Shown: in pieces, positions 1-5,980 of the stretch
Numbering within the stretch: the stretch's first letter is position 1
Layout of the letters: each line of letters starts with the position of its first letter
Origin: an uncultured Clostridia bacterium
GTDB lineage: Bacteria > Bacillota > Clostridia > Christensenellales > Pumilibacteraceae
Reading direction: 5' to 3'
Assembly (NCBI GenBank): GCA_947589145.1
Contig: CANQCB010000077.1
Span: forward strand, 1 to 6,200
DNA length: 6,200 nt
Position numbers and translations under genes: made by a program
Notes under the pieces: generated by a model
The model's input: only the letters and a program-made list of their open reading frames with translations
Databases searched by the model: none
What the model was told of the DNA's origin: nothing

Positions 1-362
1 CTGCAAAGCATTCCGTAACTCATTACGCCGCGAAGGTCTCCGGGCTTTATTTCAATTCCGCCCGGGAGTTTTGCGCCTTCGAGCGCAACGGGAACGACGT
101 CGCCCACTTCGACATTCGGAGCGCCGCAAACTATTTGAAGAATTTCGCTGGAAACGTCTACCATGCAGACATGTAAATGATCGGAGTTTGCATGCGGCTT
201 GCAATCTATTACTTTTCCAACGACCACGTTTTCTATTTCAGCACCGTCAAAAATTATTTCTTCGACTTCAAAACCTACTTTGAGGAGTGCTTCGGCAATT
301 TGTTCGGGGGTCGAATTGCCTATTTCCGCAAAATCTTTGAGCCAACATAAAGGTAATTTCAT
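1..362 (-). CDS. pheT: Phenylalanyl-tRNA synthetase beta subunit, N-terminal part (runs off the window)
   Basis: The beta subunit of the (alpha-beta)2 enzyme that charges tRNA-Phe with phenylalanine in the cytoplasm. The window holds the first 120 codons; the reading frame is open to base 1. The protein starts MKLPLCWLKDF, typical of bacterial PheT, and continues into the EMAP-II/OB-type tRNA-binding domain (about residues 40-120). Visible there are the conserved VGKVIDCKPHANSDHLHVC segment, the CGAPNV motif and the LRGVMSYGMLC segment, which corresponds to the usual LRGVxSxGMLCS. The start is well supported: a GGGAGG ribosome binding site at 370-375 lies directly after the pheS stop codon, 7 bases before the ATG. 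The 13-base gap to pheS implies one transcript and coupled translation of the two subunits. The catalytic-like and editing domains (B3/B4 and beyond) are outside the window. Confidence 0.96.
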   Translation of the reverse strand, partial: MKLPLCWLKDFAEIGNSTPEQIAEALLKVGFEVEEIIFDGAEIENVVVGKVIDCKPHANSDHLHVCMVDVSSEILQIVCGAPNVEVGDVVPVALEGAKLPGGIEIKPGDLRGVMSYGMLC

Positions 363-375
363 ATTTATTCCTCCC

Positions 376-1389
376 TTAGAATTGTTTCAGAAAACGTACG
401 TCGTTTTCATAAAGCAGTTTTATATGCGGTATGCTGTGGATAATGTTTGCAATTCTGTCTATGCCGAAACCAAATGCAAAACCCGTGTATTCGTCCGGAT
501 CGATTCCGCATCCGCGAAGTACCTTGCGATTTACTATTCCCGCGCCGAGAATCTCGATCCAACCCGTCCCTTTGCATATTTTGCAACCTGCGCCGTGGCA
601 TATCGAACAGGATACGTCTACCTCAACGCTCGGCTCGGTAAACGGAAAATACGAGGGACGGAAACGTACTTTCGTATCCTCACCGAAGAAATGCTTTGCG
701 AACAAATCGAGTATGCCTTTCAGGTCGCACATCGTTATTCCCTTGTCTACCACCAATCCTTCGAGCTGGTGAAATACCGGAGAATGCGTTGCGTCATCGT
801 CGTTTCGGAATACGCGTCCCGGGGAAATCATTTTGAGCGGAGGCTTAACTTTTTCCATATATCGGATCTGTGACGCGCTTGTTTGCGAACGGAGCAATAT
901 TCCATCGTTAATAAAGAAAGTATCTTGCATATCGCGCGCAGGGTGATCTTTGGGTACGTTCAATGCCTCGAAATTGTAATAATCCGTTTCGACCTCAGGC
1001 CCGTCCATTACGTCAAAACCCATAGAGACGAAGAAATCCACAAGCCTCTTGCGTACCGCGTTCAAAGGATGCAATTTCCCCACCGTAGTATTCTTGTTTA
1101 TGGTAATATCGATCTTTTCCGCCGCAAGTTTGGCTTCGAGCTCCGCTTCATGAAGCGCGGCTCCGCGTGCCGAAAAAAGTTCTTCGAGCTTTCCGCGCGC
1201 TTCGTTTACGATTTTACCGACAAAGGGACGCTCTTCCGGCGAGAGATCTCGCATGCCTTTCATGAGGTCGCTTATAAGCCCGCTTTTTCCGAGATACTTA
1301 ACCTTGACCGAATAAAGTTCGTTTTCCGTTGAGGCGGCGTTAATTTCCGCCTTGCACTCTGCAGTCAGTTTGGTAATTTTCTCTTTCAT
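376..1389 (-). CDS. pheS: Phenylalanyl-tRNA synthetase alpha subunit
   Basis: The catalytic subunit of class II phenylalanyl-tRNA synthetase, 337 residues, close to the usual bacterial length. The N-terminal helical arm (about 1-90) is the tRNA-binding coiled coil. The catalytic core follows: motif 1 around HPLNAVRKRLVDFF (107-120), the LRSQTSASQIRYME stretch (166-179), motif 2 at GRVFRNDDDATHSPVFHQLEG (191-211, no break in the expected pattern) and motif 3 at GFAFGFGIDRIANI (303-316). Ala305 in GFAFG matches the position known in E. coli PheS (Ala294) to set amino acid specificity. A four-cysteine patch (Cys261, 264, 269, 272) before GTGWIEILGAG is of a kind common in Firmicute PheS and is probably structural. 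The ATG at 1389 is preceded by GGAGGA at 1393-1398. The gene is led by a T-box riboswitch and followed 13 bases later by pheT. Confidence 0.98.
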   Translation of the reverse strand: MKEKITKLTAECKAEINAASTENELYSVKVKYLGKSGLISDLMKGMRDLSPEERPFVGKIVNEARGKLEELFSARGAALHEAELEAKLAAEKIDITINKNTTVGKLHPLNAVRKRLVDFFVSMGFDVMDGPEVETDYYNFEALNVPKDHPARDMQDTFFINDGILLRSQTSASQIRYMEKVKPPLKMISPGRVFRNDDDATHSPVFHQLEGLVVDKGITMCDLKGILDLFAKHFFGEDTKVRFRPSYFPFTEPSVEVDVSCSICHGAGCKICKGTGWIEILGAGIVNRKVLRGCGIDPDEYTGFAFGFGIDRIANIIHSIPHIKLLYENDVRFLKQF

Positions 1390-1401
1390 CTGTCCTCCGA
1401 T

Positions 1402-1433
1402 AAAAAATAACAGTCGACCTAAAAGGACGACTG
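1402..1433 (-). terminator. Regulated intrinsic terminator of the T-box
   Basis: A 10-base-pair stem with one T-T mismatch (CAGTCGTCCT at 1433-1424 with AGGTCGACTG at 1420-1411, loop TTT) is followed by TTATTTTTT. It shares bases 1430-1421 with the antiterminator, so the two folds exclude each other. The terminator ends about 12 bases before the pheS start. Confidence 0.93.
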
Positions 1434-1633
1434 TGCCGTGTTACCACCTTTTTTTGCGCAATATTACGCGCCTCTTCTCCGTTATTACGGAACGACCGTA
1501 ACCGCCTACTGCCTTCAACGGTTAAGCTCCGCAGTGAATATCTTTTTGCCGTTCATGCTTTCTTTCAGCAACCGAAAGCTCTCTGGAATGAACTGTGGCA
1601 AACTCTTATGCTGCCTCATAGCTTTTATTCTTT
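1402..1633 (-). ncRNA. T-box riboswitch leader of pheST, tRNA-Phe specific (UUC specifier)
   Basis: An untranslated leader that senses uncharged tRNA-Phe and controls read-through into pheS. Stem I is readable from base to tip: AAGCT (1624-1620) pairs with AGCTT (1528-1524), a kink-turn-like AUGAG/GG interruption follows, then GCAG (1614-1611) with CTGC (1534-1531), the specifier loop, TTGCC (1601-1597) with GGCAA (1550-1546), GTTCAT (1593-1588) with ATGAAC (1556-1551), and an apical CTTTC/GAAAG hairpin preceded by AGAGAGC. The specifier codon UUC (Phe) is at 1538-1536, followed by the usual A. The T-box sequence AGGTGGTAACACGG is at 1449-1436; its UGGU (1446-1443) can pair with the ACCA end of tRNA-Phe. 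The antiterminator forms from AAAAGG (1452-1447) with CCUUUU (1426-1421) and ACGG with UCGU (1430-1427), which competes with the terminator. The exact 5' end is inferred from the promoter. Confidence 0.95.
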
Positions 1634-1651
1634 TTAGGTATTATAACCTAA
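1634..1651. repeat. Inverted repeat centred on the pheS -10 element
   Basis: Six-base arms TTAGGT and ACCTAA (read on the minus strand) flank the TATAAT exactly. The arms are perfect. It could be a repressor site, or chance in an AT-rich promoter; no known operator is recognised. Confidence 0.4.
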
Positions 1652-1668
1652 TTTTGTTTGAAAATCAA
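1640..1668 (-). promoter_or_regulatory. Sigma-A-type promoter of the pheST operon
   Basis: The -35 is TTGATT (1668-1663) and the -10 is a perfect TATAAT (1645-1640), with a 17-base spacer. Transcription would start near 1633, just before T-box stem I. The -35 lies 5 bases beyond the yunB stop codon, so there is almost no room for a terminator for the upstream operon. The -10 is centred in an inverted repeat, TTAGGT-TATAAT-ACCTAA (1651-1634). Confidence 0.85.
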
Positions 1669-1673
1669 GCGTT

Positions 1674-2327
1674 TTACGGAAGTAATTCACCTGTCGTGAT
1701 TTCTCCGACGTCGATTACAGTATCCGGGATTTTGCCCACTATGACCGCCTCGCAAATCATTACGTCGCTTCCGTTGTTAAAACAGTAATTTTTACCCGAT
1801 AACGTCACCGTCATATCCACTTCGATTCTCATATAAAGTCGGTGCAAAGTTTGGTTTATCCCGCCAGAGATAAATTCGGAGTGGAATTCGGCGTCCACAA
1901 TACCCAAATTAAGAGTATTGAACTCTATTTTTGGACCTATCCCCGATAAAAAAGAAATTCCCGACATAGTGCCGAGGTTAATGGAAATCCCCTCTTGCTC
2001 GAATTCTTTCAATTCTTCGCGAATTTTCGAGGTAACTTTTCGAGCAAACAAATCCACGTTAACGCTGTTTATCTGCATAAAAGTCAGGTTATTATCGACG
2101 TCGTATCGCGTTATGATCAAGTCGTCGTATGTGATAGTTTGCAGTTCGCTGTCCGTCATATCGTCTATTGCCTGCGATACCTGCATTCTTATAGTTTCCT
2201 CGATGACGGTATTTACGGTGGGCGCAATTCTGCCCACATAATACCAAATGCAAAGCCCCGTAATTATCATAACGATAACTACGGGTTTAACCCACCGCCA
2301 TTTTCGTTTGGGTTTGCACTTTGCCAC
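1674..2327 (-). CDS. yunB: Sporulation protein YunB
   Basis: A 217-residue membrane-anchored spore protein of the YunB family. In Bacillus subtilis the gene is expressed in the mother cell under sigma-E; its biochemical role is not settled. A basic N-terminus (KCKPKRKWRWVK) leads into one transmembrane segment (about 14-32), leaving the rest outside the membrane. The family hallmarks are clear: GTMSGISFLSGIGPKIEF (119-136), SEFISGGINQTLHRLYMRI (150-168) and EAVIVGKIPDTVID (193-206). The gene follows spoVAE by 32 bases on the same strand, so it probably shares its transcript. The start is GTG; no ATG gives a complete N-terminal anchor, and the only purine-rich site, GGAA, is about 12 bases upstream and weak. 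The GTG sits in the foot of an inverted repeat (2325-2346), so translation may be restrained. The family call is firm; the start is less so. Confidence 0.9.
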   Translation of the reverse strand: MAKCKPKRKWRWVKPVVIVMIITGLCIWYYVGRIAPTVNTVIEETIRMQVSQAIDDMTDSELQTITYDDLIITRYDVDNNLTFMQINSVNVDLFARKVTSKIREELKEFEQEGISINLGTMSGISFLSGIGPKIEFNTLNLGIVDAEFHSEFISGGINQTLHRLYMRIEVDMTVTLSGKNYCFNNGSDVMICEAVIVGKIPDTVIDVGEITTGELLP

Positions 2328-2346
2328 GGTAATATTATATTCCGTG
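2325..2346 (-). repeat. Inverted repeat covering the yunB start codon
   Basis: On the minus strand the arms CACGG-AAT and ATT-A-CCGTG pair with one bulged A around a short AT loop. The last three bases are the GTG start codon of yunB. In RNA this would hide the start; in DNA it could also be a protein site. No T run follows the stem, so it does not look like a terminator. Confidence 0.55.
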
Positions 2347-2359
2347 AAAATCCAATAGT

Positions 2360-2746
2360 TTACTTTGCTTTGGCGTTGAAAATCAAAGTGACGATATAAC
2401 TTGCTACGACCGCTGCGCCTATTCCGAATGCGGTCTGTATCAGTCCGCCCGCAAATGCGCCGAGAATACCGTACTGCTCTGCATAAGTTATAGCGCCTTT
2501 TGCCAGCGCCGCGCCGAAGCCTACGATCGGTACGCTTATTCCTGCGCCGAAAACGCTGTTTATCGGTTCATACGCGCCAACCGTTTGCAGGAAAATACCT
2601 GTTATGAGGAAGATAACGAGTATTCGCGCAGGCGTCAGATTTGTTTTGACAATAAGGAGTTGCGCACCTGCGCAAAGCAAGCCTCCGCCGGCAAATGCCG
2701 TCAGATATGATAATAAAAAGCCCCACCATGTCTCAGGAAATATCAT
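2360..2746 (-). CDS. spoVAE: Stage V sporulation protein AE (SpoVAE)
   Basis: A 128-residue polytopic membrane protein, part of the SpoVA complex that moves calcium-dipicolinate across the forespore/spore inner membrane. Hydrophobic segments lie at about 8-33, 41-58, 63-86 and 94-124. The core GAGISVPIVGFGAALAKGA (67-85) aligns in pattern with GGAGSFLPITGFANAMSSAA of SpoVAC; the two are paralogues of one family. The chosen ATG at 2746 overlaps the TGA stop of spoVAD as ATGA and has GGAGA at 2754-2758, 8 bases upstream. An ATG further upstream in the same frame (2782) would add 12 non-family residues inside spoVAD and is rejected. The protein corresponds to the form called SpoVAEb in Bacillus. 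It is coupled to spoVAD and followed 32 bases later by yunB. Confidence 0.95.
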   Translation of the reverse strand: MIFPETWWGFLLSYLTAFAGGGLLCAGAQLLIVKTNLTPARILVIFLITGIFLQTVGAYEPINSVFGAGISVPIVGFGAALAKGAITYAEQYGILGAFAGGLIQTAFGIGAAVVASYIVTLIFNAKAK

Positions 2747-3747
2747 AAAACATTCTCCAATATTACTCCGTGACTTACGCACGGAATAGTTTCACCTTGA
2801 TAAGATGTAGTCGGGCTCATAAGCGCGCCCGTTGCAAGCAAAAGTACGCGATTATATTCACCCTCGTTCATTTTGCGCAAAATAAAAGAATTGAGAACTG
2901 CCGCGCTGCACCCCGCTCCGCTTCCGCCGCAATAGCAATTTTGTTCTCGAACAAACAGCATTTCACCGCAATCACTGTAACTTTGCCCCAATTTTATACC
3001 CTGTTCTCTGGCGAGATCGCGCAGTATTTCCGCGCCGAGTCTTCCGAGGTCACCCGTAAATATTGCGTCGAAATCTGAGACGTCCATTCCCGTGTCCGTA
3101 AGCACGGCAAGTAATGTATCGAGCGCAGCGGGCGCCATTGCCGCGCCCATATTGTTCAGGTCGTTTATGCCGTAGTCTACTACTCTTCCGAGCGTCGCGT
3201 GAGTAATGGCAGGCCCGTCACCGTCCGACGATAAAATACTGCAACCTGCGGCGGTTGCCGTCCATTGCGAATAAGGCGGACGTTGACAGCCGTATTCGAG
3301 AGGATATCTGTATTGCCTTTCCGCTGTGGCAAAATGCGAACCCGTCGCGCAGGCAATTTTATTGAATCTGCCGCCGTCTACCAAGCTCGCTCCCAAAGCA
3401 AGACACTCGGTCATTGTCGAACAAGCGTTATAAAGTCCGAGATAAGATACGGGCAACTCGCGCGCCACATAACTCGACGAGACCAATTGATTCAGCAAGT
3501 CCCCCGCTAAAAGCACTTCGATATCGTGCGGAGTAAGGTTTGCTTTTTCGATAGCGCCCAAAATAACTTTGTGGAACATTTGCTGTTCGCCTTTTTCAAA
3601 AGTCTTTTCTCCGCATTTTGCGTCGAGAACGACCTCGTCGAAATATTTTCCGAGAGGGCCTTCTCCTTCGCGTTTACCGACAACGCTCATACCCGAGATA
3701 ATACGGGGATTGTTATTAAAAAACATCGTTTGATTTTTTCCGCTCAT
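2743..3747 (-). CDS. spoVAD: Stage V sporulation protein AD (SpoVAD)
   Basis: A 334-residue thiolase-fold protein, almost the length of B. subtilis SpoVAD. In that organism it sits at the spore inner membrane and binds dipicolinic acid; it is not known to act as a condensing enzyme. Family landmarks, numbered from the chosen start: EGPLGKYFDE (29-38), LAGDLLNQLVSSSYVARELP (80-99), the NACSTMTE segment around Cys109, HFATAERQYRYPLEYG (138-153), GRVVDYGINDLNNMGAAMAP (187-206), FTGDLGRLG (230-238), GGSGAGCSA (274-282) and ATGALMSP (305-312). The ATG at 3747 forms an ATGA overlap with the spoVAC stop and puts the conserved EGPLG at its normal distance from the N-terminus. An in-frame upstream ATG (3798) adds 17 residues that overlap spoVAC and have no family counterpart. 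There is no strong ribosome binding site, which suits translational coupling to spoVAC. Confidence 0.97.
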   Translation of the reverse strand: MSGKNQTMFFNNNPRIISGMSVVGKREGEGPLGKYFDEVVLDAKCGEKTFEKGEQQMFHKVILGAIEKANLTPHDIEVLLAGDLLNQLVSSSYVARELPVSYLGLYNACSTMTECLALGASLVDGGRFNKIACATGSHFATAERQYRYPLEYGCQRPPYSQWTATAAGCSILSSDGDGPAITHATLGRVVDYGINDLNNMGAAMAPAALDTLLAVLTDTGMDVSDFDAIFTGDLGRLGAEILRDLAREQGIKLGQSYSDCGEMLFVREQNCYCGGSGAGCSAAVLNSFILRKMNEGEYNRVLLLATGALMSPTTSYQGETIPCVSHGVILENVL

Positions 3748-4226
3748 ACCGTAAATAACATTATAAGATATCGTATTATGCCTGCTAACGTAGACCACAC
3801 AACGCCGTTAACCACAACGGGGCCGACAACGTTGAATAATTTCGAAGAAGTACCGAATATCAATCCTTCCGATTTGAATTCCAACGCCGCACTCGACATA
3901 GCGTTGGCAAAGCCCGTTATGGGCAGAAAAGATCCTGCGCCGCCGTGGCGCGCTATTACGTCATAAAACCCTAAACCCGTAAACAGTATTGCAACGGTTA
4001 CGAGAATCATGGACGTGTATGCGCCAACCATATCCGTGGATAAATCGGGAAAGGATAACGATATAATATCCCCGATTCCTTCGCCGATCAAGCAAGTCAG
4101 CCCACCGATTGCGAACGCTTTCATCATAGACGTAAACATTCCTGTACGCGGCGTTATTGCTTTGACGTATTTCGAGTATCTGTCGTTTCGCCTTATGACG
4201 CCCTCACTTTTCCACTCTTCCGACAT
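3744..4226 (-). CDS. spoVAC: Stage V sporulation protein AC (SpoVAC)
   Basis: A 160-residue integral membrane protein of the SpoVA dipicolinate transport system. The B. subtilis protein has been described as a mechanosensitive channel acting in germination. After a charged cytoplasmic-like N-terminus (1-30), hydrophobic segments lie at about 34-58, 66-92, 98-115 and 131-157. The family signature GAGSFLPITGFANAMSSAALEFKSEGLIFG (96-125) is intact and is followed by a final membrane segment with GIIRYLIMLF. The start ATG at 4226 has AGGAAG at 4236-4241 upstream. It is the first gene of the operon: no spoVAA or spoVAB precedes it, and a ferritin terminator lies directly upstream. This three-gene layout is the one known from clostridia. 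The stop overlaps the spoVAD start (ATGA). Confidence 0.97.
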   Translation of the reverse strand: MSEEWKSEGVIRRNDRYSKYVKAITPRTGMFTSMMKAFAIGGLTCLIGEGIGDIISLSFPDLSTDMVGAYTSMILVTVAILFTGLGFYDVIARHGGAGSFLPITGFANAMSSAALEFKSEGLIFGTSSKLFNVVGPVVVNGVVWSTLAGIIRYLIMLFTV

Positions 4227-4295
4227 TCTTCAATACTTCCTTTTCTTCGATATTGGTAAATTCGCTTGTAACATTTTCTTTTTTTACCATATTTG

Positions 4296-4326
4296 TATTA
4301 TGCGAAAGAGAAAATACAATTATGCG
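4296..4326 (-). promoter_or_regulatory. Candidate sigma-G (forespore) promoter of the spoVA operon
   Basis: A -10-like CATAATA (4302-4296) fits the sigma-G pattern CATAMTA, and CGCATA (4326-4321) matches four of six bases of TGAATA, with an 18-base spacer. It lies about 70 bases upstream of spoVAC, where the promoter is expected. Known spoVA operons depend on sigma-G. The -35 match is modest, so this is a proposal from pattern and context. Confidence 0.5.
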
Positions 4327-4378
4327 CAGCGTCGGATAAACAATGTTGTAATTGGGAAATAACGCGGAGCACGCTTTT

Positions 4379-4416
4379 AAAAAAGAAAAAGGAACTCGTA
4401 AAAACGAATTCCCTTT
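4379..4416 (-). terminator. Intrinsic terminator of the ferritin gene
   Basis: A stem of about 13 pairs, including G-T pairs (AAAGGGAATTCGT from 4416 with ACGAGTTCCTTTT, loop TTTT), runs into a T-rich tail ending near 4379. It begins about 20 bases after the ferritin stop codon and separates that gene from the spoVA operon. Confidence 0.9.
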
Positions 4417-4436
4417 CCGGATAAAATTAAATTTGA

Positions 4437-4955
4437 TTACATGGCCGGACCTGTTGCGGACGGCGTATATACGCGCGCTGCAAGCTCCTGATTGAGAGCG
4501 TAAAGTCCCTTTGCGTCATGGCCGAACAGCTCGAATTTCTTAATCTGATCTTCGGCGTTCTTCTCTTCTTCGCCCTGCTCTTTGATGAACCAGTCGAGGA
4601 ACTGCATAGTCTTGAAGTCCTTCTTCTCGAAAGCAAGAGCGTAGATATTGTTAATAAGCGACGTAACGTATTGCTCGTGCTCAAAGCCTGCTTTCAAGGG
4701 ATCTATCGCCCCTTTGAAAGTCTTATCGGGCTTCGCAATTTTGTCGAAAGTAACGCGAACGCCGTTGTCGATGAGGTAGCGGCGCATCATCATTGCATGA
4801 TCGCGCTCTTCCTGCGCCTGAATCTCGTACCAATGCGCGAATCCGTCAAGACCCTCGTCGTCATAGTAGTTGGCGAAATCGAGGTAAAGATACGCGGAGT
4901 ACAATTCTTTGTTTACTTGCTCGTTAATGAGCTTTGCAATTTCTTTATCGATCAT
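4437..4955 (-). CDS. ftnA: Non-haem ferritin (iron storage)
   Basis: A 172-residue bacterial ferritin that would form the 24-subunit shell in the cytoplasm, oxidising Fe(II) and storing it as mineral. The four-helix ferritin-like fold is evident. The ferroxidase ligands stand at the same numbers as in E. coli FtnA: Glu17 (NKELYSAYLYL), Glu50 and His53 in the QEERDH motif, Glu94 (EHEQ) and Gln127, with Glu49, Glu126 and Glu130 available for the third iron site; Tyr24 is also present. No haem-binding methionine of the bacterioferritin type is apparent, which favours FtnA-type ferritin. The start has a near-perfect AGGAGG at 4961-4966. The gene is a single-gene unit with its own promoter and terminator, coding only in this frame. 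The C-terminal tail RVYTPSATGPAM is flexible-looking. No convincing Fur or PerR site was found. Confidence 0.97.
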   Translation of the reverse strand: MIDKEIAKLINEQVNKELYSAYLYLDFANYYDDEGLDGFAHWYEIQAQEERDHAMMMRRYLIDNGVRVTFDKIAKPDKTFKGAIDPLKAGFEHEQYVTSLINNIYALAFEKKDFKTMQFLDWFIKEQGEEEKNAEDQIKKFELFGHDAKGLYALNQELAARVYTPSATGPAM

Positions 4956-4978
4956 AATAACCTCCTGAATTCGCCTTA

Positions 4979-5007
4979 ATTATAGTATTCTTTTTTTGAA
5001 AATGCAA
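4979..5007 (-). promoter_or_regulatory. Sigma-A-type promoter of the ferritin gene
   Basis: TTGCAT (5007-5002), a 17-base A-rich spacer and a perfect TATAAT (4984-4979). The -35 is only half consensus, but the spacing and -10 are ideal and an AGGAGG site follows. It starts 14 bases beyond the stop codon of the HNH gene, with no terminator visible between. Confidence 0.8.
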
Positions 5008-5021
5008 ACAAAATTATTTAA

Positions 5022-5867
5022 TTATCGAGGAAAAATATTAATGCTATCGCCTTTTTCAACATTACATTCATGGCAGAGGGTTTGTAAGTTTTCATATGTG
5101 CTTTTTCCACCTTTTGAAATTGGAATAATATGATCGATTTCGAGTTTGGCGTACCTTTGGGATATTCCACACCTTTTGCATCGATATCCATCTCGCTCAT
5201 AGATTGAAAATCTCATTTTATTTGATACTTTTCCTCTCTCAACGCGGCAGATAGCGTCCCATATTTCACGGTCACGATAATATGTTCCATTTTTGTTGTT
5301 CAAACGCTTCACTAAGGATAAGATTATATCGCCGGAAAAATTGTCATATTTGGATGCATAGATTCTTCCGTTTATTTGAGAACAATATAATGTGACCGTT
5401 AGAAAAAATTGCATGGGCGGGGGCTCAAATTTTGCTTCATTATATAATTTATTTTCGATTTTCAATAGTGTAGTTCGCTTCAATTTTCCTATGGGCGCAG
5501 AAAAATCCCCCAATTTTAATATTTTAAGTCGAGCGATATACTTACTATATTCAATTTTGTTGCGATTCATCTTTTTAATTTGCGCGGTTATTTTTTGTGC
5601 TTGAAATTGTAATTGATATATCAAATAATCTTCGCAACTTATATTTTCGTAATAATCCTCATTGTCATATGTATATGATTGATCAAAGTTAACAAACGGA
5701 TAGAACGTAAACTCCGAATTGATTTTCTTTAACGCACAAAGGGATACACTGTTCTTTGTTACGAATGAAACATATCGCTTGTGATTATAATGCAATGCCA
5801 ATGATATCGTCAAAAAAATGATTGATATCAAAGAGATTGTTGTAACTGTTATAATTAAGTATAACAT
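5022..5867 (-). CDS. Membrane-anchored HNH endonuclease-domain protein, unknown role
   Basis: A 281-residue protein whose specific family I do not recognise. Residues about 3-26 form one hydrophobic segment followed by HYNHKR; with no basic residues before it, the positive-inside rule puts the C-terminal bulk in the cytoplasm. An aromatic, acidic stretch (52-83) and a charged, probably helical region (80-145) follow. The C-terminus (about 218-275) is a clear HNH domain with a zinc-type Cys4 set (Cys230, 233, 265, 268), the IDHIIPISKGG core with Asp245 and His246, Asn260 in the ENLQTLC segment, and CHECN. All expected residues are present, so nuclease activity is plausible. The ATG has AGGAG at 5873-5877. 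The gene is clearly more AT-rich than its neighbours (30% G+C over 5581-5640, against 60% over 2401-2460) and uses AGA/AGG arginine codons, which suggests transfer. Defence or DNA processing are guesses only. Confidence 0.85.
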   Translation of the reverse strand: MLYLIITVTTISLISIIFLTISLALHYNHKRYVSFVTKNSVSLCALKKINSEFTFYPFVNFDQSYTYDNEDYYENISCEDYLIYQLQFQAQKITAQIKKMNRNKIEYSKYIARLKILKLGDFSAPIGKLKRTTLLKIENKLYNEAKFEPPPMQFFLTVTLYCSQINGRIYASKYDNFSGDIILSLVKRLNNKNGTYYRDREIWDAICRVERGKVSNKMRFSIYERDGYRCKRCGISQRYAKLEIDHIIPISKGGKSTYENLQTLCHECNVEKGDSINIFPR

Positions 5868-5927
5868 TAGTGCTCCTATGTAAATCTCTCTATTTCTTAT
5901 AAGCGGAATATCCGTTGCAACATAACA

Positions 5928-5957
5928 ATAATATCATCAATAAGGTATTTTCGTCAA
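5928..5957 (-). promoter_or_regulatory. Candidate sigma-A-type promoter of the HNH gene
   Basis: TTGACG (5957-5952, five of six consensus bases), an 18-base spacer and TATTAT (5933-5928, five of six). It lies between the tRNA terminator and the HNH start and leaves a leader of roughly 55 bases. Confidence 0.6.
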
Positions 5958-5980
5958 TCAAGGAAATATTTTTTTACAAG

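Noticed and set aside
199..1332. Long plus-strand frames opposite pheT and pheS (199-873 and 883-1332)
   Set aside because: They are antisense shadows of a strongly conserved gene, have no recognisable domains and no ribosome binding sites.
2747..2782. A 12-residue N-terminal extension of SpoVAE
   Set aside because: It overlaps spoVAD, and a good ribosome binding site precedes the ATG at 2746.
3748..3798. A 17-residue N-terminal extension of SpoVAD
   Set aside because: It lies inside spoVAC, has no family counterpart, and the ATG at 3747 has the coupled ATGA geometry and the normal distance to the conserved EGPLG motif.
4967..5010. Fur or PerR operator at the ferritin promoter
   Set aside because: CTATAAT resembles one PerR half-site, but the second half is absent, and no 19-base Fur-like palindrome is present.
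5022..5867. Free-standing homing endonuclease or intron-encoded HNH
   Set aside because: The gene has its own promoter and ribosome binding site, a membrane anchor, and no intron or intein borders around it.
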